Assembly (NCBI GenBank): GCA_021324545.1
Contig: JAJPIX010000020.1
Location: forward strand, 1-64,000
Length of the DNA: 64,000 bases
Origin: Alphaproteobacteria bacterium
GTDB taxonomy: Bacteria; Pseudomonadota; Alphaproteobacteria; Micropepsales; Micropepsaceae
Direction of reading: 5' to 3'
Part shown: one piece after another, positions 1-8,782 of the stretch
Layout: each line of letters starts with the position of its first letter
Position numbering within the stretch: the stretch's first letter is position 1
Made by a program: the position numbers and the translations under genes
Notes under the pieces: generated by a model
Told to the model about the DNA's origin: nothing
The model's database searches: none
The model's input: the letters and a program-made list of their open reading frames with translations, nothing else

Positions 1-998
1 ACATTCGTGGCGCGCGCGAGCGCGAAATCCAGCGTGATCGTCGCATCGGGGCCGATGTAGCGCTCCACCGAGGAATGGGAGATGTCGCGTTCGTGCCACA
101 GCGCCACGTCTTCCAGCGCCGGAACCGCATAGGCCCGGACCATGCGCGCAAGGCCGGTGATGTTTTCGGTCAGCACGGGGTTGCGCTTGTGGGGCATGGC
201 GGAAGAGCCTTTCTGGCCTTCCGAGAAGAATTCCTCCGCCTCCAAAACCTCGGTGCGCTGCAGATGGCGAATTTCGGTTGCCAGCCGCTCAAGCGAGCTT
301 GCCGTGACGGCGAGGGCCGCAAAGAAGGCCGCGTGCCGGTCGCGCGGAATGACCTGGGTGGAGACGGGCTCAACCTTCAGCCCCATCGCCTTGGCCACAT
401 GTTCTTCCACCTTCGGGTCGATGTTGGCGAAAGTTCCGACTGCGCCGGAAATGGCGGCCACCGCGATCTCCTCGCGCGCTGCGATCAGCCGCTTCTTGGC
501 GCGCGCAAATTCCGCATAAAAGCCCGCGAGCTTCACGCCGAACGTCGTGGGCTCGGCATGAATGCCGTGGCTCCGGCCGATGGTGGGCGTGTCCTTGAAT
601 TCGTACGCACGCTTTTTCAGCGCCGCAAGCAGCCCGTCCACATCCGCGATCAGGATGTCGGATGCGCGCGCAAGCTGGACCGAAAGACAGGTGTCGAGCA
701 CGTCCGACGACGTCATGCCCTGATGCACGAAGCGCGCTTCCGGCCCCACGATCTCGGAGAGATGGGTCAGAAACGCGATAACATCGTGTTTCACCTCGCG
801 TTCGATGGCGTCGATCCGCGCGACATCGAACCTCGCCGTCCGCCCCCTGTCCCAGACCTTCTTCGCGGCCTCCCTCGGAATGACGCCAAGCTCGGCCAGC
901 GCGTCGGCTGCATGCGCCTCGATTTCGAACCAGATGCGGAATTTCGTGTCCGGCGACCAGATCGCCGTCATTTCCGGTCGGGCGTAGCGTGGAATCAT
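1..998 (-). CDS. purB: Adenylosuccinate lyase, 3' end cut by window edge
   Basis: Cleaves SAICAR to AICAR and adenylosuccinate to AMP in purine synthesis; cytosolic. About 332 N-terminal residues are visible. They begin MIPRYARPEM and include the lyase motifs GMTSSDV, SHGIHAEPTTFG and the superfamily signature SSAMPHKRNP, near coordinates 180-215 read on the minus strand. The ATG at 998 overlaps the gabD stop as ATGA, so the two are probably translationally coupled. The rest of the protein lies outside the window. Family assignment is firm from the signature motifs. Confidence 0.95.
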   Translation of the reverse strand, partial: MIPRYARPEMTAIWSPDTKFRIWFEIEAHAADALAELGVIPREAAKKVWDRGRTARFDVARIDAIEREVKHDVIAFLTHLSEIVGPEARFVHQGMTSSDVLDTCLSVQLARASDILIADVDGLLAALKKRAYEFKDTPTIGRSHGIHAEPTTFGVKLAGFYAEFARAKKRLIAAREEIAVAAISGAVGTFANIDPKVEEHVAKAMGLKVEPVSTQVIPRDRHAAFFAALAVTASSLERLATEIRHLQRTEVLEAEEFFSEGQKGSSAMPHKRNPVLTENITGLARMVRAYAVPALEDVALWHERDISHSSVERYIGPDATITLDFALARATN

Positions 999-2461
999 GC
1001 CGGGCCCAATCCGCCGAGCGCGAGGTATTTGATCTCCAGAAAATCCTCGATCCCGTATTTGGAGCCTTCGCGGCCGATGCCCGATTCCTTCATGCCGCCG
1101 AACGGCGCCACTTCGGTTGAGATGATGCCTTCATTGATGCCAAGAATTCCGTATTCCAGCGCTTCGGCCACGCGGATGATGCGGCCCATGTCGCGGGCAT
1201 AGAAATAGGCGGCAAGGCCGTATTCGGTGTCGTTGGCCATGCGGATGGCTTCCTCTTCCGTCCGGAAGCGGTAGATCGTGGCCACCGGCCCGAAAATTTC
1301 TTCCTTGGCCGCCGCCATGGCCGGCGTCATGTCGCGAATGATCGTGGGCTCGAAGAATGTGCCGCCCAGCGGCGACCGCTTGCCGCCGGTCACGATCTTC
1401 GCGCCCTTCTTTGCGGCATCGGCGATGAGGCGCTCCACCTTTTTCACCGCATCCTCGTTGATCAGCGGGCCCTGCGTCACGCCTTCGGCAAAGCCGTCGC
1501 CCACCTTCAGTTTCGCCACGCGTGCCGAGAGCTTGTCCAGAAACGCATCGTATATCGCATCCTGAACCAGGAAACGGTTGGCGCACACGCAGGTCTGGCC
1601 CATGTTGCGGTATTTGGAAAGCATCGCGCCATCGGCGGCGGCGTCGAGATCGGCATCGTCGAACACGATGAAGGGCGCGTTGCCGCCAAGTTCCAGCGAA
1701 ACCTTCTTCACGGTGGAGGCGCACTGGCGCATCAGCAGCTTGCCGATCTCGGTCGAGCCCGTGAACGAGAATTTCCGCACGAGAGGGTTCTGCGTCAGTT
1801 CGGCGCCCACGCGCGCCGCATGGGATGTCGTCACCACGTTGAAGACGCCCGCCGGTATCCCTGCGCGATGCGCGAGTTCGGCAATGGCAAGAGCGGAAAG
1901 CGGCGTTTCTTCCGCCGGCTTCACGACCACCGTGCATCCCGCGGCGAGCGCGGGGGCGCATTTGCGCGTGATCATGGCGTTGGGGAAATTCCAGGGCGTG
2001 ATGGCCGAAACGACGCCGATCGGCTCCTTGAACACGATGATCCTGCGATTGGGAAGATTGGTGGGGATCACGTCGCCGTAAACGCGCTTTCCTTCCTCGG
2101 CGAACCATTCGATGAAGCTTGCGCCATAGGCCACTTCGCCGCGCGTTTCGGCCAGCGGCTTTCCCTGTTCCGCCGTCATGATGACGGCCAGGTCTTCCTG
2201 ATGCGCCATCATCAGCTCGTACCATTTGCGCATCAGGCCGGCGCGCTCCTTCGCCGTCTTCCTGCGCCAGGCCGGAAGCGCGCGATATGCCGCCTCAATT
2301 GCCTTTTTTGTCTCGCCTTCCAGAAGATCGGCCACTTCGGCGATCACATCGCCGGTCGAAGGGTTCCTGACCGGGAAACGCGCGTCGCCTTCGGCCGCCA
2401 GCCATTGGCCGTCAAAATAGGCGTCCTGGCGGAGAAGGGATTCGTCTTTGAGCTTGAGCAT
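995..2461 (-). CDS. gabD: NAD(P)-dependent succinate-semialdehyde dehydrogenase
   Basis: Aldehyde dehydrogenase of 488 residues that oxidises succinate semialdehyde to succinate, linking GABA breakdown to the TCA cycle. Visible motifs are the cofactor-site ITPWNFP and FTGSTEIGKLL, the general-base glutamate in LELGGNAPF, and the nucleophile in GQTCVCANR, where a second Cys two residues later is typical of GabD-type enzymes. Length and the C-terminal substrate-side sequence (FGGMKESGIGREGSKYGIEDFLEIKYL) fit GabD better than other ALDHs. It overlaps purB by 4 bp. Substrate choice within the ALDH family is inference; the enzyme class is not in doubt. Confidence 0.9.
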   Translation of the reverse strand: MLKLKDESLLRQDAYFDGQWLAAEGDARFPVRNPSTGDVIAEVADLLEGETKKAIEAAYRALPAWRRKTAKERAGLMRKWYELMMAHQEDLAVIMTAEQGKPLAETRGEVAYGASFIEWFAEEGKRVYGDVIPTNLPNRRIIVFKEPIGVVSAITPWNFPNAMITRKCAPALAAGCTVVVKPAEETPLSALAIAELAHRAGIPAGVFNVVTTSHAARVGAELTQNPLVRKFSFTGSTEIGKLLMRQCASTVKKVSLELGGNAPFIVFDDADLDAAADGAMLSKYRNMGQTCVCANRFLVQDAIYDAFLDKLSARVAKLKVGDGFAEGVTQGPLINEDAVKKVERLIADAAKKGAKIVTGGKRSPLGGTFFEPTIIRDMTPAMAAAKEEIFGPVATIYRFRTEEEAIRMANDTEYGLAAYFYARDMGRIIRVAEALEYGILGINEGIISTEVAPFGGMKESGIGREGSKYGIEDFLEIKYLALGGLGPA

Positions 2462-2500
2462 GTCGGCCTCGGGCTTGAAGGGCGCCCCATGGAGGCGTTT

Positions 2501-4096
2501 CTAGCCCTGCAGGACGGCTTGCGAAAGTCCTTCCTCGGGCCGGGGGACCACCGCTTCGATCAGCCGCCGCGTATAGGCATCCTGCGGCGCCCGCACCAGC
2601 TCGGCCAGGCTTCCGCGCTCGACGACGTGCCGGTCCTTGAGCACCATCGCGTCGTCGGCAAGCGCCCGCGCAAGAGCGAAATTCGCCGTCAGGATCAGGA
2701 AAGCAGGCCCTTCCTGCGCGCGGAAATCCTTCAGGAGATCGATCATCACCGATTGTTCGAGCGGTCCAAGCCCCCGCTGCGGCTCTTCAATCACGGCAAG
2801 GCGCGGAACGCTCACGATGGCGCGCGCGATCTGAAGCCGCCGGCGGTCGAAGGAAGAAAGCATCGCAACCGTCCGTTCGCCGGGAATCGAATTCAGGCCC
2901 ACGCGCTTGAGGGCCGCCTCGCGATAGCCGGCCACATGCTCGCGCGAAAGGTTGAGATGGGCGCGCAAGGGTTCCTCGACCGTGTCGCGCACGGTCATGC
3001 GCGGATCGAGCACGTCGTCGTCGCCGGTGATGAAGGCAACCCGGCGGCGCAGGCGCGATACCATGCTCCTGGAGAGAATGCCGATGTCCACCGAATCGAA
3101 GATCGTGCGTCCGGCCGCAGGCTTGTCGAGGCCCAACATCGCGCGCATCAGTTCGCGCCGGCCGGACCCCGGCTCGCCCACGATGGCAAGAGAAGCGCCC
3201 CGCCGCAGATCCAGGGTAATGCCGTCTGCGGTGTTGCGTTCGCTTTTTTTCGCCGCAAACCTGAGGCCGCGCACCTGAAGAATGGGCTCGCCCCGGATCG
3301 TGTGCTTCTGCACGGGGGACTGCACCGTTGCGGATTTGTAGAGCATCTGCGTGTAGGCGTGCGCGTGCGAAGACGCGAGCCGCTCGGCAGGGCCTTCCTC
3401 CACGATTTTTCCCGCCCGCATCACGAGAACGCGTCCGCCGAGCCATGTGGTCGCAAGCGTGCCGCGCGCCGCATAGAGAAGCGCAAAGCCAAGCTGTTTC
3501 TGCGCGGCGATGATGGCGCCTGCAATATTGCGCGCCTGCATGGGCGAAAGCTGGGAAAGGGCATGGTCTGCCAGAACCAGGTCCGGCGACTGCGCCAGCG
3601 TCACCGCCAGAAAGCCCCAGGCAAGCACGCCGGGATCGAGCGACCCGGGCCGCCCGCGCAGCGCCGCAACCGGCGGCGCCCCTTCGATGCGGCCCAGCGC
3701 CAGCCGCAGCTCTTCGCGCGCCGAGGCGCGCGGCAATCCCAGTCTGCGCGCGAGTATGCGCACAAACTGCGACAGGACATCCGCCGACGGGCTCAACACG
3801 CCCTGATCGACACAGGGCAGATAGGCGACGCGCAGCCCGCTTCCCTGGCGGTCCTGGGGCAAGGCCGGCCCAAGGCTGCCGAAACGGATCGCGCCGCTGA
3901 TGCGCTCATCGGGCCGCGAGGCGCCGCAAAGCGCGCGAAACAGGGCTTCCTTTCCGCACCCCGTTTCGCCCAGGACAATCGCAGTTTGTCCCGGATTGAG
4001 CTGCAGCGAGAAGCGTTCGAGCTCGGGCAAGGGCGCGCCAGCGCGGATGATCGTGAGGTCGGCAATGCTCAGGACAGCGGCGTCTGCTTCGCTCAT
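2501..4096 (-). CDS. Fused double ABC ATPase, catalytic motifs degenerate in both halves
   Basis: Protein of 531 residues with two ABC domains in tandem (about 8-255 and 270-520), laid out like fused Dpp/Opp ATPases. It follows two DppB/DppC-type permeases with an ATGA overlap, so it should be their ATPase subunit at the inner membrane. Nearly every catalytic motif is altered. The first Walker A is GETGCGKE (43-50), lacking the S/T after Lys. The second is GEPGSGRR (307-314), lacking Lys and S/T. No LSGGQ exists in domain 1 and it is LSSFD in domain 2. The first Walker B reads LVLADH, so the catalytic Glu is His. Neither H-loop has a His. The start is ATG 4096 (MSEADAA), because upstream sequence belongs to the permease. 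No substrate-binding protein is adjacent. Family is clear; activity is doubtful. Confidence 0.8.
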   Translation of the reverse strand: MSEADAAVLSIADLTIIRAGAPLPELERFSLQLNPGQTAIVLGETGCGKEALFRALCGASRPDERISGAIRFGSLGPALPQDRQGSGLRVAYLPCVDQGVLSPSADVLSQFVRILARRLGLPRASAREELRLALGRIEGAPPVAALRGRPGSLDPGVLAWGFLAVTLAQSPDLVLADHALSQLSPMQARNIAGAIIAAQKQLGFALLYAARGTLATTWLGGRVLVMRAGKIVEEGPAERLASSHAHAYTQMLYKSATVQSPVQKHTIRGEPILQVRGLRFAAKKSERNTADGITLDLRRGASLAIVGEPGSGRRELMRAMLGLDKPAAGRTIFDSVDIGILSRSMVSRLRRRVAFITGDDDVLDPRMTVRDTVEEPLRAHLNLSREHVAGYREAALKRVGLNSIPGERTVAMLSSFDRRRLQIARAIVSVPRLAVIEEPQRGLGPLEQSVMIDLLKDFRAQEGPAFLILTANFALARALADDAMVLKDRHVVERGSLAELVRAPQDAYTRRLIEAVVPRPEEGLSQAVLQG

Positions 4097-4923
4097 GGCC
4101 GCTCTCCCTCGTCGAGGCCGGCCGCGAGCCGCGCGCAGAAAACGAACAGGATCAGGGCCAGCGCGGGAAATGCGGCCGTCCACCAGGCGTCGAAGTAGGT
4201 CGCGCGCGCTGCGCCGATCATCAGGCCAAGATCGCGCGCCGGCGGCACGGCGCCGAAGCCGAAGAAGCTCAGCGTCGAGAGCGTGATCGCAACGGCGGCC
4301 AGCGCGCGTGCGGCGGTGCTGATGCCGTCGTCGCGGATTTCGTAGGCCAGATCGCGTTTCAGGAGCGCCATCGCGCCGATGCCGCTTGCGCGCGCATATT
4401 CGGCATGGCGTGACCGCGAAAGTTCGCGCGCTTTCGCGAATGCGCGCAGGAATGCCGCCGGCGCCGCGGCCAGCCCGGCAGCAAGCGGCGCATATTCGCG
4501 GCTGCTCAGCCCCACGAACAGGATGGCGAGCAAAAGCGCAGGAGCGGCATTCAGCACGCCCATCAGCCACAGGCCAAGATCGCCGATCCGCCATGGCAGC
4601 CGCGCGGCCAGAAATCCGAAAAGGGAACCGGCCGCCAGGACCACGGTTGCGGCAATGGCCGCATCGGCGGCCGTCACCGTCAGCGCATGCAGGATTTCAC
4701 TGGCGACATCGCGCCCCAGCAGATCGGTGCCAAAAAGGAAGTCGAACGATGGCGGCCGCAGCGCCGGCCCGATGCCGGCAGCCCCTGCCGGCGCGCGCGC
4801 GATCACCCCGCTTGCGCCCGCCAGAACGGCAATCGCGCCAAGGCCCGCAAATCCTGCGATGCGGGCGAATTTCCGCAACGGAGGCGCAGCTCCTGGCGCA
4901 AGCTGTGCGGCGGCGCTGGTCAT
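4093..4923 (-). CDS. ABC transporter permease, DppC/OppC-type
   Basis: Membrane protein of 276 residues from the binding-protein-dependent transport permease family. It has an N-terminal helix (about 22-44), the DppC-type phrase FLFGTDLLGRDVASEILHA, about five further membrane segments, and the cytoplasmic coupling (EAA) loop at EYARASGIGAMALLKRDL. It overlaps the upstream permease (ATGA at 4920-4923) and the downstream ATPase gene (ATGA at 4093-4096), so the three form one tightly coupled operon. Substrate cannot be read from the sequence; oligopeptides are the family default. Confidence 0.8.
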   Translation of the reverse strand: MTSAAAQLAPGAAPPLRKFARIAGFAGLGAIAVLAGASGVIARAPAGAAGIGPALRPPSFDFLFGTDLLGRDVASEILHALTVTAADAAIAATVVLAAGSLFGFLAARLPWRIGDLGLWLMGVLNAAPALLLAILFVGLSSREYAPLAAGLAAAPAAFLRAFAKARELSRSRHAEYARASGIGAMALLKRDLAYEIRDDGISTAARALAAVAITLSTLSFFGFGAVPPARDLGLMIGAARATYFDAWWTAAFPALALILFVFCARLAAGLDEGERP

Positions 4924-5819
4924 GTCCGGAATTCCTCAAGCGCGCGCGCCGCAATGGCGCCGGCGAAATCGGCCGAGAATTTCAGCGCCGCAAAAACAAG
5001 AAGGACGGGCGCGGCCACGCTCCAGTCGTTCAGCGCGACCGACTTGACGAACAGCACCGCATCGCCCGGCCAGTTGAACACCCACTCCGCAACGGCCGCC
5101 GCCGAAATCAGCGTCAACACGATCTCTCCGCTGGCCGAAAGCAGCCCCGCGAAAATCTGCGGCCAGACATAGACTCGTTCGATTTCCAGCGTCCCGAGCC
5201 CCATGAGCTTCAGGCCCTGGCGGTAAGATTCGCTGTCAGCCGCAACCGCAGCCCGCCGCATGGCCAGATGCACACTGGCCGCCCCCGCCGCGCCCACCGT
5301 CAGCGCCGGCAGGGCCAGTTGATGAAGCCCTGCAAGGGCTGCGGCTGCATCCCCGCGCAAGAGGGCCGCCGAAAATTCCAGCGCCAGCCGGTTGCTGCCA
5401 TGCGCGGCGGTCTGCCAGTGGAAGAGGTGGAACGCGGCCCATGCAAGCGCAAGCCCGCCGCAAAAAACCGGCGCAGACCCCACAAACTGGATGATCGGAA
5501 CGGTCGCCCGGCGGACCGTGCCGCGGCCAAAAGCAATGGCAAGCGGGACGCCGACGGCAAGCGCGATCACCGCCCCGTAAAGAAGAAGCTCAAGCGTAGC
5601 CGGCAGGCCGTCAAGCGCCATCTGCATCGCGGGCAGGCCCTCGATGCTGCTCTTGCCGAATTCCCAATGAAGATAGGCGCCGACGCGCGCAGGAAATGCC
5701 GACAGGAAGTCCCATCCGCCGCGCGGCGCGGAAAGGGAGGCCAGCGCCGCAGCGCCCAGCCCGGCCCCGGCAAGCCACAAGACAAGCTTGCCAAGCTGCA
5801 GCAGCACAAATCGCCACAT
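4920..5819 (-). CDS. ABC transporter permease, DppB/OppB-type
   Basis: First gene of the three-gene transporter operon; 299 residues. It has an N-terminal membrane helix followed by a periplasmic stretch, then about five helices ending in the LKFSADFAGAIAARALEEF tail. The coupling loop is YRQGLKLMGLGTLEIERVYVWP, recognisable by position and by the Gly, but more divergent than usual for DppB. Such divergence fits the eroded ATPase partner. No periplasmic binding protein gene lies upstream; the next gene is radC in the same orientation, 64 bp away. Confidence 0.75.
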   Translation of the reverse strand: MWRFVLLQLGKLVLWLAGAGLGAAALASLSAPRGGWDFLSAFPARVGAYLHWEFGKSSIEGLPAMQMALDGLPATLELLLYGAVIALAVGVPLAIAFGRGTVRRATVPIIQFVGSAPVFCGGLALAWAAFHLFHWQTAAHGSNRLALEFSAALLRGDAAAALAGLHQLALPALTVGAAGAASVHLAMRRAAVAADSESYRQGLKLMGLGTLEIERVYVWPQIFAGLLSASGEIVLTLISAAAVAEWVFNWPGDAVLFVKSVALNDWSVAAPVLLVFAALKFSADFAGAIAARALEEFRT

Positions 5820-5883
5820 GAAGCCAACCCCACCGGACGCTTTGCCTCTTATAAAGCATCGCGCGGGAGAGCGGACGCAGAAA

Positions 5884-6636
5884 TCAGAGCAGCCCTAACG
5901 CCTTGAAGCTGGCATGTCCGCCGCGGCCGACCACGATATGATCGTGGACGGAAACGCCCAGCGCCCTGGCCGCGGCCGCGATTTCACGCGTCATTTCGAT
6001 GTCGGCGCGGCTCGGCTCGGGATCGCCGCTCGGATGGTTGTGCACCAGGATCAACGCGGAGGCGCCCAGCTCCAGCGCGCGCGCCAGGATTTCGCGCGGA
6101 TAGACGGGCGTGTGGTCTATCGTGCCGCGATTCTGCACCTCGTCGGCGATCAGCACGTTCTTGCGGTCCAGGAACAGCACCCGGAACTCCTCTTTCGGGT
6201 TGCGCGCCATGGCCGCGGCGCAATAGTCGAGCAGGGCAGACCAGCTCGACAGGGCGGGCCTGTTGAGCAGCTTCGTTCGCAAAAGACGAAGCGCCGCGGC
6301 CTCGACAATCTTCAGTTGCGCCACCACCGTCTCGCCGGCGCCTTCAACTTCCATCAGCCGCTCGCGCGGCGCGGCGATGACCTCTGCGAAACATCCGAAC
6401 CTGTCGAGCAGCGCCTTGGCAAGCGGCTTCACATCGCGGCGGCGAATGGCCGCGTAGAGCACAAGCTCGATCAGCTCGTAATCGGGAATGGCGTCGGCGC
6501 CGCCGTCCATGAAGCGCGCGCGCAGCCTTTCGCGATGCCCGAAATAATGCGGATCGCCATCGAAACTGCGCGCGGCGTCAGAAATATGGGGGCTTGTCGT
6601 AGCCCTTTGGCGACTTTGTGAAGATCTCGACGCCAT
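5884..6636 (-). CDS. radC: RadC-family JAB/MPN domain protein
   Basis: Protein of 250 residues with an N-terminal helix-hairpin-helix-like region (about 60-110, [15 protein letters not shown] and [10 protein letters not shown]) and a C-terminal JAB1/MPN metal-binding domain. The metalloprotease-like motif [14 protein letters not shown] supplies the two His and the Asp, and the upstream Glu lies in the usual place. Despite the historic name, a role in DNA repair is not established for the family. The start at 6636 overlaps the end of map by 59 bp; no in-frame Met nearer the map stop would leave the HhH region intact. Confidence 0.85.
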   Translation of the reverse strand: MASRSSQSRQRATTSPHISDAARSFDGDPHYFGHRERLRARFMDGGADAIPDYELIELVLYAAIRRRDVKPLAKALLDRFGCFAEVIAAPRERLMEVEGAGETVVAQLKIVEAAALRLLRTKLLNRPALSSWSALLDYCAAAMARNPKEEFRVLFLDRKNVLIADEVQNRGTIDHTPVYPREILARALELGASALILVHNHPSGDPEPSRADIEMTREIAAAARALGVSVHDHIVVGRGGHASFKALGLL

Positions 6637-7411
6637 TTTCGGTCACCCCCACCGAATGCTCGAACTGGGCCGACAGCGAGCGGTCGCGCGTCACTGCCGT
6701 CCAGCCGTCGCTCAGGATTTTCACGCCGTAACCGCCCAGATTGATCATGGGCTCGACGGTAAAGAACATGCCGGGCTTGAGCGTAATGCCATGCCCCGCG
6801 CGGCCATAATGCACGATGTTGGGCAGCGCATGGAACACCCTGCCCACGCCATGTCCGCAGAAATCGCGCACGACCGAACAGCGCTCCTCGCCTTCGGCAT
6901 AGGATTGAATCGCATGCCCGATGTCGCCGGTCGTGGCTCCCGGCCTTATGGCCGCAATGCCGCGCATCATCGATTCGTAGGTGATGTCCACAAGGCGCGT
7001 GGCTTTGCGCTTCACATCGCCCACCAGATACATGCGGCTCGTATCGCCGTGCCATCCGTCAAGGATGACGGTGACATCGATGTTCACGATATCGCCATCC
7101 TTCAGCGGCCGCTCCTCCGGGATGCCGTGGCAGACCACATGGTTGAGCGAAGTGCACAGGGTGTGGCGATAGCCGCGGTAGCCGAGACAGGCCGGTATGG
7201 CGCCGCTGTCGACCGTGTATTCATAGGCCAGCCTGTCGAGGGCGGCGGTCGTCACCCCGGGCTTCACTTCCGGCACCAGCAGATCGAGCACCTCGGCGGC
7301 AAGCCGGCCGGCGCGGCGCATGCCCTCGAAATCGGCCGGCTTGTGCAGCGCCACGGCAAAGTTGGCCCGCCGCGCGGCTTCCAGGGTCTCCATTTCGGGC
7401 ATGTAGGACAT
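6578..7411 (-). CDS. map: Type I methionine aminopeptidase
   Basis: Removes the initiator Met from nascent proteins; 277 residues from ATG 7411 ([15 protein letters not shown]). The five metal ligands of the family are recognisable: two Asp in [19 protein letters not shown], His in [13 protein letters not shown], Glu in FFTVEPMIN and Glu in [15 protein letters not shown] longer reading frame exists upstream to 7597 but would cross the divergent CinA-like gene and its sequence is unlike the family, so I reject it. The 97 bp to the divergent gene at 7509 must hold both promoters. Confidence 0.95.
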   Translation of the reverse strand: MSYMPEMETLEAARRANFAVALHKPADFEGMRRAGRLAAEVLDLLVPEVKPGVTTAALDRLAYEYTVDSGAIPACLGYRGYRHTLCTSLNHVVCHGIPEERPLKDGDIVNIDVTVILDGWHGDTSRMYLVGDVKRKATRLVDITYESMMRGIAAIRPGATTGDIGHAIQSYAEGEERCSVVRDFCGHGVGRVFHALPNIVHYGRAGHGITLKPGMFFTVEPMINLGGYGVKILSDGWTAVTRDRSLSAQFEHSVGVTENGVEIFTKSPKGYDKPPYF

Positions 7412-7508
7412 GGCCTGATATATAAGTGCGGTCCTGGCCGGTCGCCGGACGTCTTTTTCCGATCCTCGGCCGCTTATTACACCCTGCAGGGAGCCTGCGC
7501 CACAAGTC

Positions 7509-8300
7509 ATGAACGAAACGGAAAAAGTCGTTACGGCCGCGGTTCTGGTGATCGGCGATGAAATCCTCTCGGGCCGCACGCAGGACACCAACACCAACTA
7601 TATCGCCCGCTTTCTCGCCGCGCTCGGCATCGATCTGCGCGAGGCGCGCGTGGTGCCGGATGTGGAGGAAGAGATCGTTGCGGCCGTCAATGCTCTTCGT
7701 GCCCGCTACGATTATGTCTTCACGACCGGCGGCATCGGGCCCACGCATGACGACATCACCGCCGACGCCATCGCGAGGGCGTTCGGCGTGGGCATCGATT
7801 ACCATCCGGAGGCGATGGCGCTGCTGGCCGCGCGCTACAGCAATCCGGCCGACTTCAACGAAATGCGCCGGCGCATGGCGCGCATCCCGCTCGGCGGGGA
7901 ATTGATCCGCAACAGCGTATCGGCCGCACCGGGATTCCGCATCGGCAACGTGTTCGTAATGGCCGGCGTGCCGATGATCATGCGCGCGATGCTCGAAGAC
8001 GTGGCGCCGCGATTGAAGCGCGGCAGGGTCGTAACATCGGTCGTGATCGAGACGCGGCTGCCCGAAGGCCGGATCGCTGCGGCGCTCGCGCAGATTCAAT
8101 CGCAGCACCGCGGGGTGGCGATCGGCAGCTATCCGTTCTATCGCGAGGATGGCTTTGGCGTTCAGCTTGTGGTTCGCGGGCGCGAGGAAGCCGCCGTTGC
8201 CGCCGCGGCCGCAGCGATCGAACAGGCCATTCGCTCCCTGGGCGCCGCTCCCATGCGCGTCGCGCGGAATGGTTCCCGCGCAAGCGAAGAAAGTTCGTGA
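7509..8300 (+). CDS. CinA N-terminal-like / molybdopterin-binding (MoCF) domain protein
   Basis: Protein of 263 residues made almost entirely of the MoCF_biosynth domain found in MoaB/MogA and the N-terminal half of CinA. Diagnostic parts are VLVIGDEILSGRTQDTNTNYIAR at the N-terminus and FTTGGIGPTHDDITADAIA around residues 70-90. It lacks the CinA C-terminal deamidase domain, so it is the short alphaproteobacterial form usually annotated as competence/damage-inducible protein A. The exact reaction is unknown. It is divergent from map. Confidence 0.85.
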   Translation: MNETEKVVTAAVLVIGDEILSGRTQDTNTNYIARFLAALGIDLREARVVPDVEEEIVAAVNALRARYDYVFTTGGIGPTHDDITADAIARAFGVGIDYHPEAMALLAARYSNPADFNEMRRRMARIPLGGELIRNSVSAAPGFRIGNVFVMAGVPMIMRAMLEDVAPRLKRGRVVTSVVIETRLPEGRIAAALAQIQSQHRGVAIGSYPFYREDGFGVQLVVRGREEAAVAAAAAAIEQAIRSLGAAPMRVARNGSRASEESS

Positions 8301-8462
8301 TTTTTTCATCGGGCTGTGTATTTTATGCCGCTATCTTGAGAAGGACGGTCGGAAAAGGCCGCCAAACTGGGGGGCATGCCGCCGTTTGACGCAAGTCCGG
8401 CGGTCCGGATCGGGGCGGGTAACCGGACGCAACGAATTCTGGTGTCCAAGGGAGCGTAACAA

Positions 8463-8735
8463 ATGACAAGAAACCGCATTCTCGGCGCTATCGTGGCCGG
8501 ACTGATCGTGGCGGTCGCGGGCGTGGCCGTGGCATCAAGCATGAGCTCCGGCGGACAGAGCGATTTCTTCACGGCCGGAAAGCATCAGTTCTATGTCTGG
8601 TGCGCGGGCGGAAAGGATTACACCGCAACCGTGAGCGGCGCGAACGCCGAAGATGCGCAGATGAAACTGTACAATGCCGCAAAGGCGCACGGCCATACCA
8701 GCTGTTGGCCCGTGTGGCAGGGCCGCGTGAGCTGA
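8463..8735 (+). CDS. Small exported or membrane-anchored protein of unknown function
   Basis: A 90-residue protein that I do not recognise. Residues 7-25 form a hydrophobic helix ending at AVASS, either an uncleaved anchor or a signal peptide. The mature part has two Cys (WCAGG and TSCWP) that could form one disulfide in the periplasm, and aromatic residues clustered around them. A good ribosome site (AAGGGAG) lies 8-9 bases before the ATG, and a strong intrinsic terminator follows 22 bp after the stop, so it looks like a monocistronic, well-expressed gene. The 162-bp leader before it has no gene. Confidence 0.65.
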   Translation: MTRNRILGAIVAGLIVAVAGVAVASSMSSGGQSDFFTAGKHQFYVWCAGGKDYTATVSGANAEDAQMKLYNAAKAHGHTSCWPVWQGRVS

Positions 8736-8757
8736 TCATTCTTCACGCGTCGGGCGA

Positions 8758-8782
8758 AACGGCGGCGCAAGCCGCCGTTTTT
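8758..8782 (+). terminator. Intrinsic terminator of the small secreted protein gene
   Basis: Perfect 9-bp stem AACGGCGGC / GCCGCCGTT closed by a GCAA tetraloop and followed by TTT. Its 3' end meets the stop codon of the convergent ccmI-like gene, and the AAA before the stem gives a short T run on the other strand, so it may act in both directions. Confidence 0.85.
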
